Shown one piece after another: positions 32,262 to 40,050 of a stretch of 64,000 bases of DNA. The stretch lies in NCBI GenBank assembly GCA_035556135.1, contig DATMFO010000008.1:1-64000 (forward strand). The letters run 5' to 3'. Each line of letters opens with the position of its first letter. The stretch's first letter is position 1. This DNA comes from ZC4RG30 sp035556135 (GTDB lineage Bacteria; Pseudomonadota; Gammaproteobacteria; Steroidobacterales; Steroidobacteraceae). The translations under genes were made by a program, and so were the position numbers. The notes beneath the pieces are model-generated. The model worked only from the letters and a program-made list of their open reading frames with translations, did not search any database and was not told the DNA's origin.

Positions 32262-34268
32262 CTACTTCTCGTCGAGCGCCCTCAGCACTTCGGGCCTGCG
32301 CCCTTCCACCACGTTCACGGGCTTCACCGGCTTGCCCGTGACCGGATTGGGATAGTGAATGGGCTGCAGGTAGAAGAGCGGGTAGGCGCTGTAGCTCAGC
32401 GTCGGCGGTGAATCCGGCGGCAGCACGGTCGACGCAGCCGCAGCCGGTCGTGGCCCGAGCGCCCAGCCGCGCTCCAGGTCCGCGGAGAACGTCGTATAGA
32501 GGTGCAGCGCGCTGATCTTCCACACGCCACCCTGCTTCACGTACTCGTTCTCGTAGATGCCTCCGCCGAAACTGGCATCGCGCTGGTACTGGCCTTCCAT
32601 CGCAAGTTCGCGCACGCGCGCCTTCGCAGTGCGCCCGTCGGCCGCGACATGGACCACCGGCTGGTACTGCAGGTGGTCGAAGAGCTCGCCCTGGTGCAGG
32701 CCCTGTTCCCCGAACAGCCCGAGAAACTGGCGCACCCGCGACTTGCCCCTGTACACGCCACGCTGCGCGACTTCGATGGTGCCGTTGTCCGCGAACAGCT
32801 CCGCGACGTCATCCCACTGCCAGCGGTCGTAGTAGTACGCGAATGCGTTGTGCAGGTATTCGATGGCGCGCGCGTCTTCCAGACGCGCCAGGCGCGTGGC
32901 CATCTGCGCCAGTGTCGCGGTGGCGGGCGGTGGCGGCGCGGCAGGCGTGACATAGACCGGCTTGCCCGTCACCGGGTTTTCGTAGTGCATGGGCGTGGTG
33001 ATGGTGCCCGGATACATGTCGTACACCAGCGTGGGTGGCCGGTCAGGCGGCAGGTCCTTCTCCGGACGAGAGATTGGCCACGCGCGCACGCCCCAGCCCT
33101 GGGCGAGGTCCGTGTACATCACGAACCAGGCATGCAGCTTCGAGATCATCCACTTGCCGTTCACCTTGCGGTATTCGTTTTCGTAGATGCAGTCGCCGAA
33201 CATGCTGGACGCGCCATAATCGCCGCCGAAGATCAGCGCCCGCCAGCGGCCCAGGGCCACCTTGCCGTCGGGCGAGACGTGCACGACCGGCTGCATCTGC
33301 GTGTGGTCATACAGGCGCCCCTGCACCGGGAAACCCAGCCAGTTCAGGTATTGCAGCACGCGCTTGCGACCGACGAACACGCCGCGGCCGCCGATCTCGA
33401 GCGTGCCGTCCTCCGTGAACAGCTGCGCAATCTCGCTCCAGTTGTTCTTGTCGACGTAGTACCCATAGGTGCGCTGCAGGATCTCGATCTCGCGCTCGTC
33501 CTCCAGCCGCGTGACCAGCTGCTGCAGCCTGGCCAGCTCGGCTGGCGAGGCTGCCCCCGCTATACCCTCGGTATCCGGTACGGCCGATGCGGATGCCTTG
33601 GCTTCGCGCACGGGGTGCCGGAAGTCCCACGGCGGCATGTGCACTGCCGGCCACGGGTCGTAGGTGAAACTTGCCGGCCGGTCGGGCTGGGGGACGTTGC
33701 GGTCCGCCACATTCGTCGCCTGCATCGCGCCCTTCCAGCCGCCCTTGAACGGCACGGTGAAGGTCTCGTACCAATGGATGCGGCTGATTTTCCACCTGCC
33801 GTCTTCCTTGCGGTACTCGTTCTCGTAAGGCCCGGCCTGCCAGCGGCCGTATTCATTGAACTGGCCCAGCAGCACCAGCGCCCGCCAGCGGCCGCGCGCG
33901 GTCTTTCCATCCGGCGACAGCGTGATGACCGGCTGCAACTGCGTGTGCTCGCGCAGCTGTTGCGGACGCAGACCCCGCTGCCCGTAGCCGATGGCATACA
34001 GCAGGGCGCGAATGGACGGTTTGCCCACATACGCGCCGGACACGGCGTATTCGGCCACTGCGTCGTCGGTGAGCAGGTCCACGACGTTGTCCCAGTCGGA
34101 ATGGTCGATGTAATAGCCGTAACTGCGCTGCAGCCGCTCGATTTCCTTGAGGTCTAACGCAGCTTCCGCCCGCTGCAGCAGCTGGGCGACGTCGGCCGGG
34201 GCGGCAGCCGCCAGGCCCGGCAGGACCAGCAGCATTGCCCCGCAGGCCCGAACCAGTACTGATCGCAT
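32262..34268 (-). CDS. Secreted protein with three tandem NTF2-like (SnoaL) domains
   Basis: The 668-residue product has a Sec signal peptide (MLLVLPGLAAAA, about residues 12-23). Three homologous domains of about 140-160 residues follow (around residues 35-190, 235-400 and 455-610). Each begins like RLQRSYGYYIDHSDWD, contains AxYVGKxxIRxL or a variant, and ends DGRWKISRIHWY. Single-domain SnoaL/NTF2-fold proteins are isomerases, hydratases or ligand binders; a triple tandem is unusual. Linkers carry Pro-rich Met/His segments such as PMHYENPVTGKPVYV. The longer open frame to 34481 lacks a signal; the ATG at 34268 has GGAGG upstream. Confidence 0.8.
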   Translation of the reverse strand: MRSVLVRACGAMLLVLPGLAAAAPADVAQLLQRAEAALDLKEIERLQRSYGYYIDHSDWDNVVDLLTDDAVAEYAVSGAYVGKPSIRALLYAIGYGQRGLRPQQLREHTQLQPVITLSPDGKTARGRWRALVLLGQFNEYGRWQAGPYENEYRKEDGRWKISRIHWYETFTVPFKGGWKGAMQATNVADRNVPQPDRPASFTYDPWPAVHMPPWDFRHPVREAKASASAVPDTEGIAGAASPAELARLQQLVTRLEDEREIEILQRTYGYYVDKNNWSEIAQLFTEDGTLEIGGRGVFVGRKRVLQYLNWLGFPVQGRLYDHTQMQPVVHVSPDGKVALGRWRALIFGGDYGASSMFGDCIYENEYRKVNGKWMISKLHAWFVMYTDLAQGWGVRAWPISRPEKDLPPDRPPTLVYDMYPGTITTPMHYENPVTGKPVYVTPAAPPPPATATLAQMATRLARLEDARAIEYLHNAFAYYYDRWQWDDVAELFADNGTIEVAQRGVYRGKSRVRQFLGLFGEQGLHQGELFDHLQYQPVVHVAADGRTAKARVRELAMEGQYQRDASFGGGIYENEYVKQGGVWKISALHLYTTFSADLERGWALGPRPAAAASTVLPPDSPPTLSYSAYPLFYLQPIHYPNPVTGKPVKPVNVVEGRRPEVLRALDEK

Positions 34269-34395
34269 CTGGACCTCCCGTGCGCGTTCTTCGGCGTACC
34301 GCGATCTTACAGCGCGGCAAGCCGGAACGACGACGAGAAGGCAGCGGCAGCCTACGCCAGGGCGATGCCGCCTGCGGCGGGACAGGGCCGCGTTC

Positions 34396-35541
34396 TCATT
34401 TCTTCTTCTTGAGCAGGTCGCCGAGCTTCTTGAGCGCCTCGGCCGGATCGGCTGCCTGACCGGCCGCGGTGGCAGGCGCACTCCCTGTGGTCAGGTTGGA
34501 GAAGCTCACGGCGTACTCGCGCACCGTGCGGATCTGCTTGCTGGGCAGGACTTCCAGTTGCTCGACGACGAAGTCGGGGCTGTAGACCCGTGAGCCCGGC
34601 GCCGGATATCCCGCGTACTTGTAGTAGTTGTAATTGAAAGACGCTACGCGTGACTCCCCGGGCTTCAGCACGAACTGCGGGTCGGCGCTGCTCTTGGCGA
34701 CGATGCCGATGCCGCTGACATCCTTGGCGTTCTGCACCTTGTACCGGAGTCCATCGCCATCGATCAATGTGCCCGAGCCACCCTGGTAGGCAAGGACGAG
34801 CGGCTCGCTGGAGACATTGCGGAAGCGCACCTTGAGTTGCACGTAGTAGTTGAGGGATTGCTGGCTGGTGGTCATTCCAGTCACTTCGGCGAGCAAGGGT
34901 CCGGTGGCATAGCACCCCGCTTTGCCGGCACAGGGGTCGGACACCGCGCCAACGGGCGTGGCCGGTGGTGGGGCCGCTGGAGCAGTGGAGGCGGTGGCCG
35001 GGGTCGCGGCGACCAGCCCGTCACGCAATCCGCTGAAACTGACAAGATGCTCGCGGCCAGCCCTGAACTGATTGCCTGGCAGCGCATCGATCTCGCGCAC
35101 CGCCATCTCCAGCTTGAACTGCACGCCTGCGACCTGGTTATAGGCGCTCCAGTCCAGTTCCAGGCGCGCATCGGCGCGTTCGCCAGGCTGCAGGGTGAAT
35201 CGTGTATCCAGGTTGCTGCTCGAAATCAGGCCGATGCCACGCACCGCATTGCTGCTGCTGATGGCGTACCGGTTGCCCAGCTCATCAATGCCGGTGCCGG
35301 ACCCGGACACGTAACCGATGGTGAGCGGCTGGCCCGTCTTGTTCTCGAACTTCACCGTCGCGATCAAGGTTCGTTTGCCGGATTGCTCGATGGCGCGGAA
35401 GTCGCTGAGCTGGGCGGTGAATTTCGGCACGTCGACACAATGAGTGCGCCCTTCGCAACCGGCGGCGGAGGCCGGCGCCACGGCGCCGAACGCCGCGACG
35501 GTGAACAGCAGCGCGGAGGTGGTGAGATGTCGTATGGCCAT
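34396..35541 (-). CDS. Secreted two-domain protein, unknown
   Basis: A 381-residue protein with a Sec signal peptide (cleavage near ASAAG, about residue 27). It is a tandem repeat of two about 140-residue units: each opens with a Cys-x5-6-Cys loop (CEGRTHC, CAGKAGC), continues with a beta-rich segment (VKFENKTGQPLTIGYVSG / VRFRNVSSEPLVLAYQG) and ends in AREHLVSFSGL or VREYAVSFSNL. A Pro/Ala linker joins them and a Lys-rich tail (LLKKKK) ends the chain. No family is recognised. It is the third gene of a three-gene run with two lipoproteins; the 42-nt gap before it suggests cotranscription. Confidence 0.6.
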   Translation of the reverse strand: MAIRHLTTSALLFTVAAFGAVAPASAAGCEGRTHCVDVPKFTAQLSDFRAIEQSGKRTLIATVKFENKTGQPLTIGYVSGSGTGIDELGNRYAISSSNAVRGIGLISSSNLDTRFTLQPGERADARLELDWSAYNQVAGVQFKLEMAVREIDALPGNQFRAGREHLVSFSGLRDGLVAATPATASTAPAAPPPATPVGAVSDPCAGKAGCYATGPLLAEVTGMTTSQQSLNYYVQLKVRFRNVSSEPLVLAYQGGSGTLIDGDGLRYKVQNAKDVSGIGIVAKSSADPQFVLKPGESRVASFNYNYYKYAGYPAPGSRVYSPDFVVEQLEVLPSKQIRTVREYAVSFSNLTTGSAPATAAGQAADPAEALKKLGDLLKKKK

Positions 35542-35583
35542 GGCAGTTCTCCGGATTGGATTCGTAAGTGCGTTGCCACGCAG

Positions 35584-36348
35584 CTACGGCGCGGGTTGCA
35601 CGCGGCCGAGCAGCTTGTTGCCTTGCTGGGTGCGGATCTCGTATTCAAGTACATCGGCGACGATGGCTCCGCCCCCGGTGGCCGGCTGCACCGCGGTGAC
35701 CTTCAACAGAAGGTCCAGCACGACAGCGCGGCCGTAGCCGAAGCTGTCCTGCACAACCTGCGCCTTTGCCGCGGGCAGCGCCCAGATCTGCGCAGTACGG
35801 CCATTGCCGAAACGCAGCGTGATCTCCTGCTGCAGCGCCCTGAAGGCAACGGTCGAACTGGGCGCCAGCGCGCGCAGTGTGAATTCCCCATAGGCGGCGT
35901 CGTAGTCGCTCAGCTGGTCGTTGAGCGTGAGGCGGATGAAGCCGATGTTGCGCACGACGGCCAGCCCGCCCTGGATCTCTGCCAGCACCTGTTCGCGGCG
36001 CGCTGCCTTTTCAGGCCCCGGTGCGAAGGTCACGCGGTTGTCGTTCTCGACCCACTGAGGGAGTGGAGCCGGAATGCCGGCGAGCTCATGGTAGAGGAAC
36101 ACCATCGTGCTTTCGTCGGGATTCACCAGCTCGCCCGTGCGTCCGCCGAGGGCAGGGGAAGCCGGTGGCGCGGGCAGCGCCCCGACCGCAGGCTTTGCGG
36201 CTGCACTTGCCTGTGCTGCGACCGTCGCAGATGGGGCGGCTACGGCGCTCGCGGGAGAAGATTCCTCTTTTCCGCAGGCACCGATCGCCAGCATGGCGGC
36301 GATCAATTGCATGGAGCGCAGGGCGGGCTTCAATAGCGCCGCCTTCAC
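35584..36348 (-). CDS. Lipoprotein of unknown function
   Basis: A 254-residue lipoprotein: basic start, hydrophobic core LIAAMLAIGAC (Cys25) and a long Ser/Ala/Pro linker before a mature domain beginning near NPDESTMVFLYHELAG. The rest is beta-rich (TLRFGNGRTAQIWALP, VRNIGFIRLTL). It resembles DUF4852-like lipoproteins only vaguely; no function is recognised. Start is GTG and overlaps the upstream stop (GTGA); an ATG at 36312 would give a weaker signal. Middle gene of the three-gene operon. Confidence 0.55.
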   Translation of the reverse strand: MKAALLKPALRSMQLIAAMLAIGACGKEESSPASAVAAPSATVAAQASAAAKPAVGALPAPPASPALGGRTGELVNPDESTMVFLYHELAGIPAPLPQWVENDNRVTFAPGPEKAARREQVLAEIQGGLAVVRNIGFIRLTLNDQLSDYDAAYGEFTLRALAPSSTVAFRALQQEITLRFGNGRTAQIWALPAAKAQVVQDSFGYGRAVVLDLLLKVTAVQPATGGGAIVADVLEYEIRTQQGNKLLGRVQPAP

Positions 36349-37334
36349 AGCGTGGGCGCACTGGCGTTCTTTGACGCCCGTTCAACCTCTTCCTTGCGCC
36401 GCTGGCTTTCCTGCTGCTCCAGGGCCTGCTCGGTGTCGGTGATCGCCTGATAGCCTCCGGCCTGGTCGACTACCGTGACCTGCAGGTACTCGGCCAGATC
36501 CGGGTTGTCACGCAGCGGATGAATGGCCGCAGAGACGACGATGCCGCAATCCGGCGAGAAGCTGTTGCCGACATCCGGATCTGCATTGGCCGTGCACTGG
36601 TGGTGCAGGGGCGAGGCCTCGCTGATCGGCCGCTGCCGCAAGTCGTAGGCCCAGCTCAGGTATCGGGGACCCGTGGCCACCTGATGCTGCCGCTGTGTCG
36701 GCGGGCCATACTTGCTGACCAGGGCCTGCTCCACGCTGGTGGCCGTGGGTTGGCGTCCCGCCTCGAACCATTCCTCGCGGGCCGCGCTGATGACCCGCTC
36801 CTGCCCCGGCACTCCCATCGTGGCGACGTACCACTTGGCTTCGCCGGGGTTGACGTCGCGTACCCGCCGATTGGTGCCCCGGGCCATGGCAGCGTCCTGC
36901 ATCTCACGCATGATCTCCTGCGGACTCTTCTGGATCCTCTCCCTGGCAAAGGTGGCGACGAAGCCCTCGCGTACCTTCTTGCCGTGGGTCTGGATCTGGA
37001 AGCTCCGCCCTGCATCGCCGGCCACCAGCAGCTCGTGCGTGCACAGCACCACGCCCACGGCCTCGTCGTAGGTCATGCCGGGACGCACGCCCACCACGTC
37101 ATCGACTGGAGCGCCCGGGGGCCGCGCCGGCGAGGCGGGCCTGGCGGGGCACTTCAGCTTCCCGCGGGCTTCAGCGGCCACCTCCTGTGCTGTAGCGTTT
37201 CCAGACGCTGCTGGCGCTGGCGTGCCGGGCGGTGCCGCCTGCGCGGCGGTCGTCCCCTCGCCGGGCCCCTTTGAACCGCAGGCCGCAAGCGTGCATCCCG
37301 CCACCACTGCAACTGCCAGAGCCCACTGCCGCAT
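36345..37334 (-). CDS. Lipoprotein of unknown function
   Basis: A 329-residue lipoprotein with lipobox TLAACG (Cys19). An Ala/Pro-rich linker runs to about residue 65. The mature domain has VRPGMTYDEAVGVVLC, resembling secreted domains with a GMT-x-x-x-A helix, a central REEWFEAGRQPT segment and ends in a basic Gln/Glu-rich coiled stretch (EQALEQQESQRRKEEVERA). No family is recognised. It is the first gene of the operon; the following start overlaps its stop. The gene is divergent from the winged-helix kinase gene, sharing a 184-bp upstream region with it. Confidence 0.55.
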   Translation of the reverse strand: MRQWALAVAVVAGCTLAACGSKGPGEGTTAAQAAPPGTPAPAASGNATAQEVAAEARGKLKCPARPASPARPPGAPVDDVVGVRPGMTYDEAVGVVLCTHELLVAGDAGRSFQIQTHGKKVREGFVATFARERIQKSPQEIMREMQDAAMARGTNRRVRDVNPGEAKWYVATMGVPGQERVISAAREEWFEAGRQPTATSVEQALVSKYGPPTQRQHQVATGPRYLSWAYDLRQRPISEASPLHHQCTANADPDVGNSFSPDCGIVVSAAIHPLRDNPDLAEYLQVTVVDQAGGYQAITDTEQALEQQESQRRKEEVERASKNASAPTL

Positions 37335-37353
37335 GTCCTTGTACCTCAGCCTT

Positions 37354-37369
37354 GGACGGTCTGCCGTCC
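37354..37369. repeat. Inverted repeat GGACGG-TCTG-CCGTCC
   Basis: A perfect 6-4-6 inverted repeat in the divergent region between the lipoprotein operon and the kinase gene, 20 nt from the lipoprotein start. It may be an operator or a leader hairpin. Confidence 0.4.
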
Positions 37370-37427
37370 GCGCGGAGCGCAATGGAGCAGCAAGGGGAAG
37401 GCACTGTCATCACGCCGCCTTCACCAA

Positions 37428-37490
37428 TTCCTAACCTTGCGGAAAAGACCTGCAGCGGCAGGAACTTGTGGACGAAGATAGGGTTAGGAA
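37428..37490. promoter_or_regulatory. Paired TTCCTAACC half-sites, candidate operator
   Basis: TTCCTAACC (37428-37436) and its exact complement GGTTAGGAA (37482-37490) are 45 nt apart, with a small hairpin CTGC-AGCG-GCAG (37450-37461) between. The second copy ends 28 nt before the kinase start. The winged-helix domain encoded next to them is a natural candidate binder. Confidence 0.4.
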
Positions 37491-37518
37491 GAAGAACGGG
37501 GTCCGGGTCAGGGAAAAC

Positions 37519-40050
37519 ATGAACAGCCAGAGTGGAGAGCCCCAGCTAGCGAAGTTCCGCTTTCGATTCGGGACGGCGGAATTCGACGAATCGCGCTTCG
37601 ACCTTTGCGTCTCGGGGTTGCCGGTGGATGTGCAGCGCAAGCCCCTTGAAATCCTCAGCCTCCTGCTGGCCCGGCCTGGCGAGGTGGTGACCAAGGAAGA
37701 GCTGCTGGAGGCCGTCTGGAAGGGGCGACCCACTGTCGAGAACGTCCTGGCCAACGCCATCGCCAAGCTGCGCGGGGCCCTGGGTGAGGAAAACGCCAGC
37801 CGCATCGTGACCTTGCCCCGCATTGGCTATCGCTTCGACGGCCCGGTCGAACGCATGGCCGTTGGGCGCGTGTTCGTCAGTCCGCTGAGCCTGAAGCCTG
37901 GCGTCCCCGTTCCCGGGCGCGAGGGCTTCCTGCTCGAACGCCCCCTCGGCCGGACCCTCGGCAGCGAGGTGTGGCTGGCAAGGCAGCCACGCACCCGCGA
38001 CGCGCGCGTCTTCAAGTTCAGCCTCGACGGCGAACAGCTCTCCACGATCAAGCGCGAAGCGACGATGATGCGCGTGCTGCGGGACACCCTCGGCGAACGC
38101 GACGACTTCGTGCGGGTGTACGACTGGAACTTCGATTCCCCGCCGTTTTTCCTGGAGTGCGAGTACGGCGGGCAGGCATTGCCGGAATGGGCTGCCGAGG
38201 ACGGCCGCCTGGCGGCCATGGACCGCGGCCAGCGGATCATCTTTTTCGCCGAGATCGCCGATGCGATCGCCGCCGCGCATGGTGTCGGCGTCCTTCACAA
38301 GGATCTCAAGCCAGCCAATATCCTCGCCGCGCCGCGTGGCGATGGCTGGCGGCCGCGGCTCACCGATTTCGGCAGCAGCCGCCTGCTGCAACCCGAACGG
38401 CTGGAGGAGCTGGGCATCACGCGGCTCGGGCTGACCGTGGATCGCGCCAGCGATTCCAGCTCGGGCACACCGCTGTATCTCGCGCCGGAGCTGGTAGCCG
38501 GACAGCCGCCGACCGTGCGCAGCGACATTTACGCGCTCGGCGTCATCCTCTATCAGTGGCTGGTGGGGGACTTGCGTCGGCCGATGGCGCCGGGCTGGGA
38601 ACGCGAGATCGACGATCCGCTGCTGCGTCGCGATATCGCCGAGGCGACCGACAGCGATCCCACCCGTCGGCTCGCCGATGCCTCCGAGCTCGCGGAGCGC
38701 CTGCGGTGCCTGCCGCAACGCCACGCCGAGCGGGAGCGCCACGAAACTGAGGAGCGCGCGGCCGCCAGCCTGCGCCAGACGCTGGAGCGCAATCGCGCGC
38801 GTCGGCCGTGGGTGATCGCGGCGATGGCGGTGCTGGGCGTGGGCGCAACCTGCAGCAGCCTGCTGTGGTGGCACAGCGAGCGGCAACGCGGCATCGCGCA
38901 GCGACAGATCGCGCGCGCCGAAGCCGTGGTGCGATTCCTCGACCACGCGCTGGGCGCGATCAGTACCGGCAACAGTGGTCACGGCAACAACGCGACCATA
39001 AAGGAGATGCTGGAGTACGCATCGACGCCGGGCAATGGCTATCTCTCGGATGATCCGGAGGTGCGCGGCGACATCCACGCACTACTGGGGCGGTCCTGGC
39101 GCAACCTCGGAGACTCGGTGAGAGGTGTGGGAGAGTACCGCACCGCTGTGCGCGGGTATGCGCAGGCCTTCGGCGAGAGCCACGAGGTGACGCTGAAGAC
39201 CCGCTACATGCTCGTGCGCACACTGACGTATGTGCAGACCGCACAATCCTTCGCCGAAGCAGGCGAGTTGCTCGACGAGACCGACCGGCTTGCCGGCGGG
39301 CGCCTTGAGCAGGAAGGGGCGCTGGCATTGCAGGCGGCGCTGGAGCGGGGAATCTTCCACCTGCGCCGGCTGCAGATGGAGCCGGCGTTGCAGGCACTGC
39401 GCCATGCCGATGAACTGCAGCGCAGGGTGGCACCGTCCGATGCGGGAATCGCAGCACTGATCCGCGGCAACATCGCGGATGCGCTACGGCTTTCCGGCCA
39501 GCCGGAACAGAGCCTGGATTGGCTGCGCGCCATGCAGGATGACCCATTGATGGCCCCGGAACAGGTCGGCGAGGTCAGCGTGGCGCTGATGAAGTCCGCC
39601 GCTGCCAGCGCGCTGCACGACCTTGGACGTCACGCCGAAGCGCTGCCTCTCGCGCAGGCAGCAGCAGAAACCAGCCGGAAATTCCTGGGCCCGGACAATT
39701 ACCTCACCCTGGTACAGACCTCTTCGGTGGCCAGCATCCATCACGCCCTCGGCAACTGTCCTGCAGCGCTGCAACTGGCCCGCCACGTGCGTGAACGCAT
39801 GGCCAGCGAGTTCGGCGAGGACATGCAGGCCACGCTGATCGAGACTGGCAACCTCGGACTCAGGGAACATGACTGCGGCGACCGGGCAGCGGGACTCGGT
39901 CACCTCCAGCAGGCCGAAAATGCGCTGCGGATGCAGTTCGGCGAGCACAACATCGCTGCGCAGGGGTTCCGTCACGCGCTGGCGGGGACCCGATCCGATG
40001 GACACTTGCGCCCGGCGACACTGCGCAACCCCGCAGGAACCACTTCGTGA
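37519..40050 (+). CDS. Winged-helix / Ser-Thr kinase / TPR transmembrane regulator
   Basis: An 843-residue fusion. Residues about 10-108 form an OmpR/CadC-type winged helix (VDVQRKPLEILSLLLARPGE, then GYRFDGPVE). Residues about 130-400 are a Ser/Thr kinase: Lys in VFKFSL, HKDLKPANIL (catalytic Asp262), DFG (Asp283), YLAPEL and SDIYALGVILY; the Gly-rich loop (LGRTLGSEVWLA) is degenerate. One membrane helix (about 431-449) follows. A TPR-rich region (about 460-830) would be periplasmic, placing DNA-binding and kinase domains in the cytoplasm. ATG at 37519 has AGGGA upstream; a GTG at 37468 is an alternative. Its TGA overlaps the start of the TonB receptor gene. Confidence 0.88.
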   Translation: MNSQSGEPQLAKFRFRFGTAEFDESRFDLCVSGLPVDVQRKPLEILSLLLARPGEVVTKEELLEAVWKGRPTVENVLANAIAKLRGALGEENASRIVTLPRIGYRFDGPVERMAVGRVFVSPLSLKPGVPVPGREGFLLERPLGRTLGSEVWLARQPRTRDARVFKFSLDGEQLSTIKREATMMRVLRDTLGERDDFVRVYDWNFDSPPFFLECEYGGQALPEWAAEDGRLAAMDRGQRIIFFAEIADAIAAAHGVGVLHKDLKPANILAAPRGDGWRPRLTDFGSSRLLQPERLEELGITRLGLTVDRASDSSSGTPLYLAPELVAGQPPTVRSDIYALGVILYQWLVGDLRRPMAPGWEREIDDPLLRRDIAEATDSDPTRRLADASELAERLRCLPQRHAERERHETEERAAASLRQTLERNRARRPWVIAAMAVLGVGATCSSLLWWHSERQRGIAQRQIARAEAVVRFLDHALGAISTGNSGHGNNATIKEMLEYASTPGNGYLSDDPEVRGDIHALLGRSWRNLGDSVRGVGEYRTAVRGYAQAFGESHEVTLKTRYMLVRTLTYVQTAQSFAEAGELLDETDRLAGGRLEQEGALALQAALERGIFHLRRLQMEPALQALRHADELQRRVAPSDAGIAALIRGNIADALRLSGQPEQSLDWLRAMQDDPLMAPEQVGEVSVALMKSAAASALHDLGRHAEALPLAQAAAETSRKFLGPDNYLTLVQTSSVASIHHALGNCPAALQLARHVRERMASEFGEDMQATLIETGNLGLREHDCGDRAAGLGHLQQAENALRMQFGEHNIAAQGFRHALAGTRSDGHLRPATLRNPAGTTS

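Noticed and set aside
37468..37518. GTG start for the winged-helix kinase
   Set aside because: The extra 17 residues are basic and precede the conserved domain. The GTG coincides with no good ribosome-binding site, and the region overlaps the GGTTAGGAA arm.
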